From: MWDF01 sp964577435
GTDB taxonomy: Bacteria; Bacillota; DTU025; MWDF01
Assembly (NCBI GenBank): GCA_964577435.1
Contig: CAZNZD010000005.1
Location: 1-51,347 of the forward strand
DNA length: 51,347 nt
Direction of reading: 5' to 3'
The notes beneath the pieces were generated by a model that was not told where the DNA came from, did not search any database, and was given only the letters and a program-made list of their open reading frames with translations. Positions 1-7,556 of this stretch are shown one piece after another. Position numbers and translations under genes: made by a program. Each line of letters starts with the position of its first letter. Position 1 is the first letter of the stretch.

Positions 1-24
1 CCCCTCTCGTTTCGCTATGGGCGG

Positions 25-1359
25 TTACTTTGCGGGAAGGGGAGCGATGAGCCCATCCACTCCTGACATGGAGCAGATCGTCATGAAAGCTACCTGAAGG
101 GCCTTCCATGCGCCCGCCGGGTTCCAGGTCTCGGTCGGCGAATGGTTCCCTGTGCTGCTTCCGCCGGCTCCGATGCAAATCGACGGATAGCCCTTGTAGA
201 CTGACCAGTTGATGTTGGTGCTGGAAGCGTCCGTAAGCGAAGGGGTGTATCCGAACATCAGGTTGCTCTGCCAGTGTGCCTGGATGAGGCCGATGTTTGG
301 ATCCTGCTCGCCGGCCGGTCTGTCTCCAACCATCGTGGTCTTGACCGTGATGGTGTTGGGCTTGCCCCACCTAGCGTTCTCAGCATCTGCGCCCTTCTGG
401 AACAACGGCATGATGTTGGCTTCAAGCGAAAGCAGGTTCGCCATGAGGTTCGACCTCATATCGAGCTGCAGCTGGCATCCAGCGGCTATCGAGTTGATGG
501 AGGTTCCGCCGGAGATCATGCCTACAGTGAATGTCGTCTTGGGTCCGGACGGCACCTGCACGTCGCCGACCAGAGCTATTGCGCGGCCTGCGGCATGTAT
601 CGCGCTGGGAAGCCCGAACGCACCGAAGCTGTGGCCGCCGGGTCCCATGAAGTCTATGAAGTACCTGTGGCTGCCCGTGCAGTTGTAGGTTATGCGCTCA
701 GGGCCGCCGCCCTCGAAGTCGATAACCGCGATTACGCTCTTGCCGATCGGATGGTTCTCGTTGAGGAAAGCCTTCATGCCCTTCAGGTCTCCAAGGCCCT
801 CTTCACCTACCGAACCCACGAACACTATGTCGTAGACCGGCTTTATTCCGCTCTTTACGAAGGCCCTGATGATCGACAGGACCCCTCCTAGTGCGGAAGT
901 GTCATCTCCGATGCCGGGGGCGTAGATGACGCCCTTGTCATCCACCTTGACTTCCTTTACGGTCCCGAAGTCGAAAACCGTGTCGAGATGGGCGTCGACG
1001 AACACGACGGGACCCTTGGTCGTGCCGGGCAGGATGCCCCAGCAGTTCCAGGACTTTTCGTCGATTGTTACATCGCTCAGCCCTGCTTCCTTCAGAAGCT
1101 TTGCGTACGCGCGGCTTCTCGCCTCCTCCTTATGGGAAGGGGCTTCGATCACAACAAGGTCCTTCACGAACTGGACCCTCTGGTTGTGGTCCGCCTCCAG
1201 GAAACTGATTGCTGCCTTCACTTTCGGGTCTGCGGCCAGCTTGGCCATAGTGTCCACGGTAGCTTTCGAGATGACAGGGGTTGGGGCTGCGATTACTGCT
1301 GCTGAGCACATTGCGAGGGCCAGTGCCGTTGCGATGCAGAGCATGACGATCCTCTTCAC
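25..1359 (-). CDS. secreted M20-family metallopeptidase/deacylase
   Basis: Predicted to hydrolyse peptide or N-acyl-amino-acid bonds outside the cytoplasm with two zinc ions. Residues 1-25 form a typical signal peptide ending in AVIAA. The M20 metal site is visible: H124 and D126 in VDAHLDTVF, the GDD at 151-153, the catalytic/ligand pair E186-E187 in GSVGEEG, and a C-terminal histidine in GNHSPTE. The dimerisation domain lies between, starting around GGHSFGA. The 444-residue length fits the family. The start is GTG at 1359, because the upstream ATG meets an immediate stop; a GGGAAAGGGA stretch provides the ribosome-binding site. It lies downstream of the DUF1576 gene with a 137-bp gap holding a weak TATAGA -10 at 1393-1398. 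The family call is secure; the substrate is unknown. Confidence 0.9.
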   Translation of the reverse strand: MKRIVMLCIATALALAMCSAAVIAAPTPVISKATVDTMAKLAADPKVKAAISFLEADHNQRVQFVKDLVVIEAPSHKEEARSRAYAKLLKEAGLSDVTIDEKSWNCWGILPGTTKGPVVFVDAHLDTVFDFGTVKEVKVDDKGVIYAPGIGDDTSALGGVLSIIRAFVKSGIKPVYDIVFVGSVGEEGLGDLKGMKAFLNENHPIGKSVIAVIDFEGGGPERITYNCTGSHRYFIDFMGPGGHSFGAFGLPSAIHAAGRAIALVGDVQVPSGPKTTFTVGMISGGTSINSIAAGCQLQLDMRSNLMANLLSLEANIMPLFQKGADAENARWGKPNTITVKTTMVGDRPAGEQDPNIGLIQAHWQSNLMFGYTPSLTDASSTNINWSVYKGYPSICIGAGGSSTGNHSPTETWNPAGAWKALQVAFMTICSMSGVDGLIAPLPAK

Positions 1360-1496
1360 TCAACTCATCCCTTTCCCGCCGATTGACGACCTTCTATACG
1401 ATCGCCAGATAAGCATTCGGGCAAGGGAAAACGCTTCCTGCAAGAAAAGGATTGTTCAGATAAAAAACCATGTACGGATAAGATATCTCGTGAGAC

Positions 1497-2744
1497 TCAT
1501 AGTTCGGCTGACTTTCTGGGTTCAAGGGTCCTGTATAAGGCCAGGATCACGATTGCAACAATGCCTGCGGAAAGGCCGTTGTTGTATAGCATCAGGCCTC
1601 CGTGTATTGATGAGCACTTGGTGACCACGAACAGGTGAAGGAATCCTGCCAGAAGCCCATATCCGACACCCAGCCTGTCTGAGAGGGGACTAAGGCCGGT
1701 CACGAACAGCGCCCCCATGGCGATTGCAGGAGTCAGCTCATAGCTTGATATATAGAAGGCAACTACGTATCCTGCGATGAGCGTAACCATCGCAGTCGGC
1801 TTCTTGGCCGAGGCCGCCCACCCAGAGACAGCGATGATGGTGCCTAACAGAGGTCCGGTAAGAGGAGCCCTTAGGACCAGCCACGGCACCAGCACGAGGA
1901 CGAAACCGACAAGCGAGAGGTTCAGCAGAGCCCCGCCGAAGCCCCCAGTAATAAGGTAATCCGCTCCTTCGTACCTTGAGCCCGAGATCTTCCTGAGACC
2001 TTCAAGCGCAGGCTTGCCCTGAAGAAGGCCGGCTATGCCCGCCAGCGCGAAAGCGGCGAAAATGGCCATGTAGACCCATGAGGGGTAGCCAACCGTGGGA
2101 CCTGCGCATGCATCAAGAGGCAAACCCAGCCCACGCATTATCTCGGCAGCGACGGCAGTAATCATCGTGGAGGCGAATGCAGTATTGTACAGGTTAAGGT
2201 TCTTGTATGCCCTCTTCGTTATCGAAGCCATCTCAGGAAGCAGGAAGCCCGCGGCAAGGCCTGCAAATATGGCTACTGGCCAGCCGCCGGGCGTCGAGTA
2301 GGCGATGTAGGACACCATGGGACCCATGCATGTGCCGAAAAGGGCTGTGGTGATGCTATCGAAGAGGCGCTTCCGCATGATGAAGTTCCGGACCACAGTC
2401 CCTGCGACAATCACCGCGCCGGTGAGAGGCGTCTTGCCGAAGAAGGCGAATCCCGCACACATGGTCACTGCGGCAAACGATAACCCGGTATGCTCACCCG
2501 ACGCATATATCAGGGCTGATGCAAGAAGCCCCATTAGGCCGGCATTCAGAAACGCCGCGCCGATGCCGCCGATATATGAGAAGTCGGTGAGAAGGATCGC
2601 AGGGTCAGTGAGCACCTTCATGTAGGATTCCTCGATGCCTCCGGAAAGCAGGAGGGCGGAAAGCGCCATCGCCGCGGAGAGACACAGTCCGATGTAGAAC
2701 AGCCCGGAAGGCCTCTGCCTTATGGGCGCAGGAGCGAATCCCAT
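1497..2744 (-). CDS. DUF1576 family multi-pass membrane protein
   Basis: A 415-residue hydrophobic protein with roughly ten predicted membrane helices and no signal peptide. The repeated glycine-rich inverted halves and the C-terminal GGLMLYNNGLSAG motif (with a related NLYNTAFASTMI segment mid-protein) are what I associate with DUF1576; no function is established for that family. Its start follows an AAGAGGTGG ribosome-binding site that lies only just beyond the T-run of the oadA terminator. The gene therefore depends either on read-through or on a promoter inside oadA. Pairing with a decarboxylase-type subunit suggests an organic-acid or ion transport role, but this is inference only. Confidence 0.75.
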   Translation of the reverse strand: MGFAPAPIRQRPSGLFYIGLCLSAAMALSALLLSGGIEESYMKVLTDPAILLTDFSYIGGIGAAFLNAGLMGLLASALIYASGEHTGLSFAAVTMCAGFAFFGKTPLTGAVIVAGTVVRNFIMRKRLFDSITTALFGTCMGPMVSYIAYSTPGGWPVAIFAGLAAGFLLPEMASITKRAYKNLNLYNTAFASTMITAVAAEIMRGLGLPLDACAGPTVGYPSWVYMAIFAAFALAGIAGLLQGKPALEGLRKISGSRYEGADYLITGGFGGALLNLSLVGFVLVLVPWLVLRAPLTGPLLGTIIAVSGWAASAKKPTAMVTLIAGYVVAFYISSYELTPAIAMGALFVTGLSPLSDRLGVGYGLLAGFLHLFVVTKCSSIHGGLMLYNNGLSAGIVAIVILALYRTLEPRKSAEL

Positions 2745-2756
2745 CTGCCACCTCTT

Positions 2757-2783
2757 GAAAAAGCCCGGCCACCGCGGCCGGGC
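2757..2783 (-). terminator. rho-independent terminator after oadA
   Basis: Read on the minus strand, GCCCGGCC, a 5-base loop and GGCCGGGC form a perfect 8-bp stem followed by TTTTTC. It sits directly between oadA and the DUF1576 gene, so it should terminate or attenuate transcription into the latter. Confidence 0.9.
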
Positions 2784-2807
2784 GTCATCGCCGTGTAGTT
2801 CAGTCTG

Positions 2808-4178
2808 TCAACCCTGCTTCTTGGCCCTCGCCTCGAAGAACTTCAGGGCCTGGTCAGGGTACAGCGCATAGGAGAGGGCATCCTCGATGGTCCCGTTGAA
2901 GGGCTTGACGGCCTCCTTGCATTTCTCTATCTCAAGAGGCAGCTTCGGCCTTTCGTCCAGCACCTTCTCATCGCCTATGGCAAGCTTCTGAACTTCCGGG
3001 TTTATTGAGCCTGCAGGCCTTCCGTATTCTCCTTTTATATAGGCCTTAACTTCCTTGCTTATCATCTTGTAACGCTGGCCGGTCATGACATTCATGCTGG
3101 CCTGCACGCCGACTATCTGGCTCATCGGGGTCACCAGCGGCGGAAAGCCGAGGTCCTCCCTTACTGCTGGCACCTCCGCAAGTATGGTCTCGAGCTTGTT
3201 CAGGCTGTTGCTCTGCGTAAGCTGGGACCTGAGGTTCGATATCATGCCGCCAGGTATCTGGTAGTTAAGCACATCGGTGTCGACGGTCCTGGGGGCCGCG
3301 ACCCCGGGGTTTGCCGCCGTTATCTCGTCCTGGATGGACTTAAGCAGCTGGGCTGCCGGACGTATCTTCCTCACATCCACTCCGGTGTCATACAACGTGT
3401 CCTTGAATGCGACTATCATGGTCTCGTCGGGCGACTGGGACGATCCCATAGCGACCGTGGAGACCGCGCAGTCTATGACGAATGCGCCTGCCTCGACGCC
3501 CTTCATGTAGGTCATGGAGGACATGCCCGAAGTGTAGTGCGAGTGTATCTGGACGGGGAGCCCGACTTCGGACTTTAGCGCCGCCACCAGGTCGTAGCAG
3601 GGATATGGGGACATGATGCCTGCCATGTCCTTGATGCAGATGCTGTCTGCTCCCAGGTCTGCGAACTTCTTCGCGTACTCCACGAAGCCCTTGGTGGTGT
3701 GGACCGGGGAGATCGTGTAGGAGAGCGCGCCCTGGAGATGGGCTCCCGCCTTCTTTACCGCCCTTGCGGAGCGCTCCACGTTCCTGATGTCGTTCAGCGC
3801 ATCGAAGACGCGCACTATGTCGATGCCGTTTTCGACCGACTTCTGCACGAAGGTGTCCACAACATCGTCAGCGTAAGGCCTGTATCCCACAAGGTTCTGC
3901 CCCCTAAGGAGCATCTGCATCGGGGTGTTCTTTATCACTGAGCGCAGGAGCCTCAGCCTCTCCCAGGGATCTTCTCCAAGATACCTCAGGCAGGTGTCGA
4001 AAGTCGCGCCTCCCCATACCTCCATGGAGAAGAAGCCGACCTTGTCCAGGTATGAGGCGATTCTTAACATCTGCGGGGTAGTCATCCTGGTCGCAAAGAG
4101 GGACTGGTGAGCATCCCTCAGCGTCGTATCCATCACACCAACCAGGCGTCCTTCTGGCAGCTTGGCCTCCCTTATCAT
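2808..4178 (-). CDS. oadA: oxaloacetate decarboxylase alpha / pyruvate carboxylase subunit B carboxyltransferase
   Basis: Cytoplasmic carboxyltransferase of the DRE-TIM metallolyase (HMGL-like) superfamily that moves a carboxyl group between oxaloacetate and carboxybiotin. The N-terminal DTTLRDAHQSL, the GGATFDTC segment, the catalytic lysine in CIKDMAG and the HSHYTSG metal motif are all present. The conserved PYC_OADA C-terminal region follows, ending near residue 455. The C-terminal biotinyl domain with an MKM motif is absent, and no biotin carboxylase, carrier or OadB gene is nearby, so those partners must be encoded elsewhere. I chose ATG at 4178 rather than the GTG nine bases upstream, because that GTG is part of the AGGTGG ribosome-binding site. 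It could serve either a sodium-pump decarboxylase or a two-subunit pyruvate carboxylase. Confidence 0.9.
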   Translation of the reverse strand: MIREAKLPEGRLVGVMDTTLRDAHQSLFATRMTTPQMLRIASYLDKVGFFSMEVWGGATFDTCLRYLGEDPWERLRLLRSVIKNTPMQMLLRGQNLVGYRPYADDVVDTFVQKSVENGIDIVRVFDALNDIRNVERSARAVKKAGAHLQGALSYTISPVHTTKGFVEYAKKFADLGADSICIKDMAGIMSPYPCYDLVAALKSEVGLPVQIHSHYTSGMSSMTYMKGVEAGAFVIDCAVSTVAMGSSQSPDETMIVAFKDTLYDTGVDVRKIRPAAQLLKSIQDEITAANPGVAAPRTVDTDVLNYQIPGGMISNLRSQLTQSNSLNKLETILAEVPAVREDLGFPPLVTPMSQIVGVQASMNVMTGQRYKMISKEVKAYIKGEYGRPAGSINPEVQKLAIGDEKVLDERPKLPLEIEKCKEAVKPFNGTIEDALSYALYPDQALKFFEARAKKQG

Positions 4179-4216
4179 AGAAACCACCTACTTCTTCTTT
4201 ATTATCCAATATAACA

Positions 4217-4222
4217 ATTATA
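4217..4222 (-). promoter_or_regulatory. putative -10 box of oadA
   Basis: A perfect TATAAT on the minus strand, 39-44 bases upstream of the oadA start. No good -35 is visible at 16-18 bases, so activation or an unusual promoter is possible. Confidence 0.4.
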
Positions 4223-4303
4223 CAGTATGGGGCGGCACGGTTGCAGTACCGTGGTGAGTGCAGGCGAGAACAAGAAATGAGTTGGTTCTCATACTCAGCT
4301 CCG

Positions 4304-4323
4304 TCTAGAAATCGGTTTCTAGA
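4304..4323. promoter_or_regulatory. perfect 20-bp dyad upstream of XRE gene
   Basis: TCTAGAAA and TTTCTAGA are perfect 8-bp inverted arms around a 4-base spacer. A second dyad, GAGAAC-N13-GTTCTC, is at 4266-4290. Both lie in the 290-bp divergent gap between oadA and the XRE gene and are candidate operators. Confidence 0.4.
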
Positions 4324-4374
4324 GAATAAGCAAGGCCGTCGATATCGATTGCTAAAGCTTGATGACAAAGAGTG

Positions 4375-4422
4375 TGTTACAATTTCTAACAATGAATGTT
4401 ACAAAACACAACAGATATGTTA
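4375..4422 (+). promoter_or_regulatory. helically phased TGTTA repeats, candidate XRE operator
   Basis: TGTTA occurs at 4375, 4397 and 4418, that is at 22- and 21-base steps (two helical turns). The first copy is also one arm of a dyad with TAACA at 4387-4391. The array ends 47 bases before the XRE start, the expected place for autoregulation. Confidence 0.45.
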
Positions 4423-4468
4423 GATTAGTACGTGAAGAAGCGCTAGGGAAACAGAAAGGGATGGTACC

Positions 4469-4795
4469 ATGGCTGATTTAGTAAAACGTATAAGGGATTG
4501 CAGGAGCAAACTGCACCTTTCACAGGAGTATGTAGCGGGGCACATGTCTTTGAGCAGGTCGACCATCGCTCAGATCGAAGCTGGTAAGAGGAAGATTACG
4601 GCTGAAGAGCTGGCAGGTTTCGGGTCTTTATTTGGGGTATCGGCGGATGCACTTCTGCACGGGATTCAGACTGAGGAGCCGATAGCGATTTTTGCCAGGA
4701 GCTTCAGCGAACTTGATGCGGATGACAGGGAAGAGATAATCAACCTGATGCAATTCAAGAAGTCCATGAAAGACCAGAGGCGAAGGAATGGATGA
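4469..4795 (+). CDS. XRE-family helix-turn-helix regulator
   Basis: A 108-residue protein with an N-terminal Cro/C1-type HTH at about residues 5-62; the recognition region reads LSRSTIAQIEAGKRKIT. A short acidic C-terminal tail carries LDADDREEIINLM. It overlaps the following ImmA/IrrE-Fic gene by 8 bases, so the two are translationally coupled. This is the classic arrangement in which an XRE repressor is the partner, or the cleavage target, of an ImmA/IrrE metallopeptidase. Start at ATG 4469 with AAAGGGATGG upstream. The region is visibly AT-richer than the neighbouring genes, which suggests horizontal acquisition. Likely a DNA-binding autorepressor. Confidence 0.85.
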   Translation: MADLVKRIRDCRSKLHLSQEYVAGHMSLSRSTIAQIEAGKRKITAEELAGFGSLFGVSADALLHGIQTEEPIAIFARSFSELDADDREEIINLMQFKKSMKDQRRRNG

Positions 4796-6149
4796 TATCA
4801 GCAAAGTAGCGGCAGAGGTCGATGATCCTGAGCGACTAGCTGTACTGTATCTCAAGAAACATTATAAAGGGCAAATCCAATACCCCATCAACCCATTCAA
4901 GATGCTAGTTGATGAGGGTATTTTCTTCTCGCTTCGGAATTTCAAGACACTAGAAGGGGTCTTTATTCCAGCAAAAGACGATGATGACATACCTATCGTC
5001 GGTATTAATCTGAACCGCCCGATAACTAGGCAGCGCTTTACTGCAGCCCATGAGATTTGCCATTTCCTTAAGGATTCAAAGCAATACGCATGCCCGGTTT
5101 ATGGAAGGAAGTCGAGCTCGGAGATATTTGCAGATAGGTTCGCTTCAGGGATTCTGATGCCCTACCAAGAGCTTAAAACTCAAGTTGAGAAACGATTGAG
5201 GAATGGATATGTGAGCTTCGACAGTGTCTTAGAAATATCTGATTTCTTCGGGGTCAGTTTCGAGGCCTGCCTATTCAGGATAGCCTACTGCATCAAAGCA
5301 ATAGACGGAAATGTCGAAACTAAAGAGCTGAGAAAAAGAATCAGAGGGTTCAAGCCAGATGCAAAACGCAAGGAACTAGGATACAGCAGCATTCCACTGT
5401 ATGATGGCTTGATTAACTCCTACGAACACAACTTGAGGCACAAGCCTAATGATTATATAAGGAATGTATTCAGGAACGAGTACATTTATAACGATAGCCG
5501 CCTAGAAGGCGTCGATATTGACATAGTAGCTGTTTCAGAGATGGTAATGGATATTATGCTCAAGAGGGAACGAATAGAGCGTAATACGGCTGAGAATGAG
5601 GCTTTACTGTCAATTGCGGGTCATGCTGAGATGTACCAATACATTTTCGAAGAGCCATTGCGGGAGGGATGTTCTGTTTTCGAAGCATTGACCTTACACC
5701 GGAAGCTTTTCTCACATTTCCCGTGTCCAGACTTCGGGGGGAAGCTAAGAGACTGCAATACTTTGGTAATAGGAGCGAAGTTTGAGATACTTAGCCATGA
5801 AGAAATCATAGGCGAGATGGTGAAGGTAGACAAGGATGTGAAGGAAGTTTTTCGCCGGAGAGGAGAAATTGGCCTTAGTGACTACATCAAGAACTTGGTT
5901 CAATTGCATCACAGACTTACTGTAATTCACCCGTTTACCGATGGGAATGGACGGACACTTAGGGCATTCTTCAATATGATGATGGTCAGAAGCGGGTTTA
6001 CTCCTACCTATATTAAAGCCGAGGATAGAAAGGAGTACTTCGCTGCACTTCATAAGGCGGATGAGAAATTGGATTACGGGCCTCTGTATGAGTTCTTCTA
6101 TAAAGCTATACTGCGTGCCAACACCGAGTTGACGTGGTACCTATACTGA
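4788..6149 (+). CDS. ImmA/IrrE metallopeptidase fused to a Fic domain
   Basis: A 453-residue two-domain protein. The N-terminal part (about 20-170) is an ImmA/IrrE-type zinc endopeptidase with HEICH at 88-92 and a likely third ligand, E112, in the EIFADRFASGILMP segment. The C-terminal part (about 200-450) is a Fic domain with the complete active loop HPFTDGNGRTLR at 381-392, whose family usually transfers AMP or another phosphoryl-linked group to a hydroxyl side chain. Upstream of it, NDSRLEG at 235-241 looks like the inhibitory alpha-helix motif of self-inhibited Fic proteins, with E240 as the gatekeeper glutamate. The first position of that motif is Asp instead of Ser/Thr. It is coupled to the XRE gene by an 8-base overlap. 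The domain calls are secure; the combined function is not known to me. A toxin/antitoxin or stress-sensing role is inferred. Confidence 0.88.
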   Translation: MDDISKVAAEVDDPERLAVLYLKKHYKGQIQYPINPFKMLVDEGIFFSLRNFKTLEGVFIPAKDDDDIPIVGINLNRPITRQRFTAAHEICHFLKDSKQYACPVYGRKSSSEIFADRFASGILMPYQELKTQVEKRLRNGYVSFDSVLEISDFFGVSFEACLFRIAYCIKAIDGNVETKELRKRIRGFKPDAKRKELGYSSIPLYDGLINSYEHNLRHKPNDYIRNVFRNEYIYNDSRLEGVDIDIVAVSEMVMDIMLKRERIERNTAENEALLSIAGHAEMYQYIFEEPLREGCSVFEALTLHRKLFSHFPCPDFGGKLRDCNTLVIGAKFEILSHEEIIGEMVKVDKDVKEVFRRRGEIGLSDYIKNLVQLHHRLTVIHPFTDGNGRTLRAFFNMMMVRSGFTPTYIKAEDRKEYFAALHKADEKLDYGPLYEFFYKAILRANTELTWYLY

Positions 6150-6151
6150 AC

Positions 6152-6199
6152 TTGTCGCTCCCCATAACAGCCGTAGACAGCCATTTGGGGAGCAGACAA
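6152..6199. terminator. convergent-gene hairpin
   Basis: TTGTC plus GCTCCCC pairs with GGGGAGC plus AGACAA through a single bulge around a 23-base loop. It lies between the convergent irrE-fic and Kbl/BioF genes and is a probable bidirectional transcription end, though it has no long T-run. Confidence 0.5.
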
Positions 6200-6236
6200 T
6201 TCTCTATATTGCAACTAAGAAATAGTCAATGACGCT

Positions 6237-7436
6237 TTATATTATCCCGAGCTCTTTTCCGCGCCTTCCGAGGATCTCAAGGGCGATGTCGATGTCCTCG
6301 TCAGTATGCGCCGCCGTCACGTTCGCCCTGAGCCTGGACTTCTTGGGCGGGACTGCGGGGGGCAGTATGGGTGACACGAACATGCCGTCCTCGTGGCAGA
6401 GCCTTGTGAGCTCCAAAGTGGGCTCGTCTTCACCCACCAGGACCGGGATTACGCAGCTCTGGGTGTGAAGAGTATCATATCCGAGCCTGTTCAGGCCGCC
6501 GACGAAGCGGTTGATGTTGCTTCTTACCTTGTCCAGGCGCCACTTCTCGGTCTCCATAACCTCGACTGATCCGATGATGGCTCCCAGAGCCGCAGGCGGG
6601 ACAGCCGCCGAGAACACGAAACCCCTGGCGTTGTTCCTTAGGTATGTTATCAGGTCCTTCGAGCCTGCCACATAGCCGCCTACCGAGGGGATGGTCTTGG
6701 CAAGCGAGCCTGTAAGCACGTCGATGGAGGACATGGGCATGCCGAAGTGCTCGAGTATGCCCTTTCCGGTCTTGCCAAGCACACCGAGCGAATGCGCTTC
6801 GTCGACCACAAGCCATGCGCCGTACTTCCTGCAGGCTTTCGAGAGGTCGGGAAGAGGGCAGACGTCTCCGTCCATGCTGTAGACCGCGTCGACGATCACC
6901 AGGATGCCGCAGTCTGCGCTCTTCTCGCGGCGGGCCTTAAGAAGCCTCTCAAGGTCCTCCACGTCGTTGTGGCGGAAGCGCTGGAACTCGGCCTCGGAGA
7001 TGCGGCAGCCGTCGATTATGCTTGCGTGAGCCAGCTGGTCAGAGATTATCAGGTCATGCCTCCCTGTCAATGCGTCAAGGCTTGTGAGGTTGGCGATGAA
7101 GCCGCTGGAGTAGACTATTGCGTCCTCTGTCCCCATGAAAGAGGCCAGCTTCGCCTCGGTCTCCACGTGAAGCCTCGTCGTCCCGGAAAGGACCCTTACG
7201 CCGTGTGTGCCGGTCGACCACTCTTGAAGCGCCTCCATCGAGCGCTTCAGGATGTGAGGATGATGCAGAAGGCCAAGATAGTTGTACGAGGAGTAGACTA
7301 TCATCTCCCTGCCGCCTATCTTAACCCTAGTGTCGCCGACCTCGTCTACTTGCTGGAGGTAATAGTAATGTCCGTCGGCCTTGAGCCCTTCTATCCTTTG
7401 CCTGAAGGCGTCCAGCCTATCCTCAATTGCGCTCAT
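6237..7436 (-). CDS. PLP-dependent alpha-oxoamine synthase (Kbl/BioF family)
   Basis: Condenses an acyl-CoA with an amino acid, with or without decarboxylation; family members are 2-amino-3-ketobutyrate CoA ligase (glycine C-acetyltransferase) and 8-amino-7-oxononanoate synthase. The fold-type I site is complete: H137 in LAHASI, D212 and H215 in VVDEAHSLG, and the PLP lysine K247 in TGSLAKTIPSVGG. The length of 399 residues is normal. ATG at 7436 is chosen over a TTG two codons upstream because AGGAGG lies 7 bases before the ATG but almost touches the TTG. No bio genes or threonine dehydrogenase are adjacent, so Kbl and BioF cannot be separated from context. The amino-acid-fermenting setting mildly favours Kbl. 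Confidence 0.88.
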   Translation of the reverse strand: MSAIEDRLDAFRQRIEGLKADGHYYYLQQVDEVGDTRVKIGGREMIVYSSYNYLGLLHHPHILKRSMEALQEWSTGTHGVRVLSGTTRLHVETEAKLASFMGTEDAIVYSSGFIANLTSLDALTGRHDLIISDQLAHASIIDGCRISEAEFQRFRHNDVEDLERLLKARREKSADCGILVIVDAVYSMDGDVCPLPDLSKACRKYGAWLVVDEAHSLGVLGKTGKGILEHFGMPMSSIDVLTGSLAKTIPSVGGYVAGSKDLITYLRNNARGFVFSAAVPPAALGAIIGSVEVMETEKWRLDKVRSNINRFVGGLNRLGYDTLHTQSCVIPVLVGEDEPTLELTRLCHEDGMFVSPILPPAVPPKKSRLRANVTAAHTDEDIDIALEILGRRGKELGII

Positions 7437-7456
7437 CGGCAATCCTCCTGTCGGAA

Positions 7457-7478
7457 TTGTTCACAAAACTGTGCACAA
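7457..7478. promoter_or_regulatory. paired TTGT/ACAA dyads upstream of Kbl/BioF gene
   Basis: TTGTTCACAA at 7457-7466 and CTGTGCACAA at 7469-7478 are two related dyads with starts 12 bases apart, 21-42 bases upstream of the start codon. Possible operator; no recognised regulator. Confidence 0.3.
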
Positions 7479-7490
7479 GCTAAGGAGAAT

Positions 7491-7534
7491 GATAAATAAA
7501 GAGCGCCGGGCTGTCAAGGGAACAAGCCCGGCGC
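7491..7534 (-). terminator. rho-independent terminator after rhomboid gene
   Basis: On the minus strand GCGCCGGGCT and AGCCCGGCGC form a perfect 10-bp stem around a 12-base loop, followed by TCTTTATTTATC. It ends the rhomboid transcript before the Kbl/BioF gene. Confidence 0.85.
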
Positions 7535-7556
7535 GATGCGAAAATACTGCCTTTTG

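Noticed and set aside
4241..4423. Small ORF upstream of the XRE gene
   Set aside because: No ribosome-binding site, and it covers the dyads and phased repeats that look like regulatory DNA.
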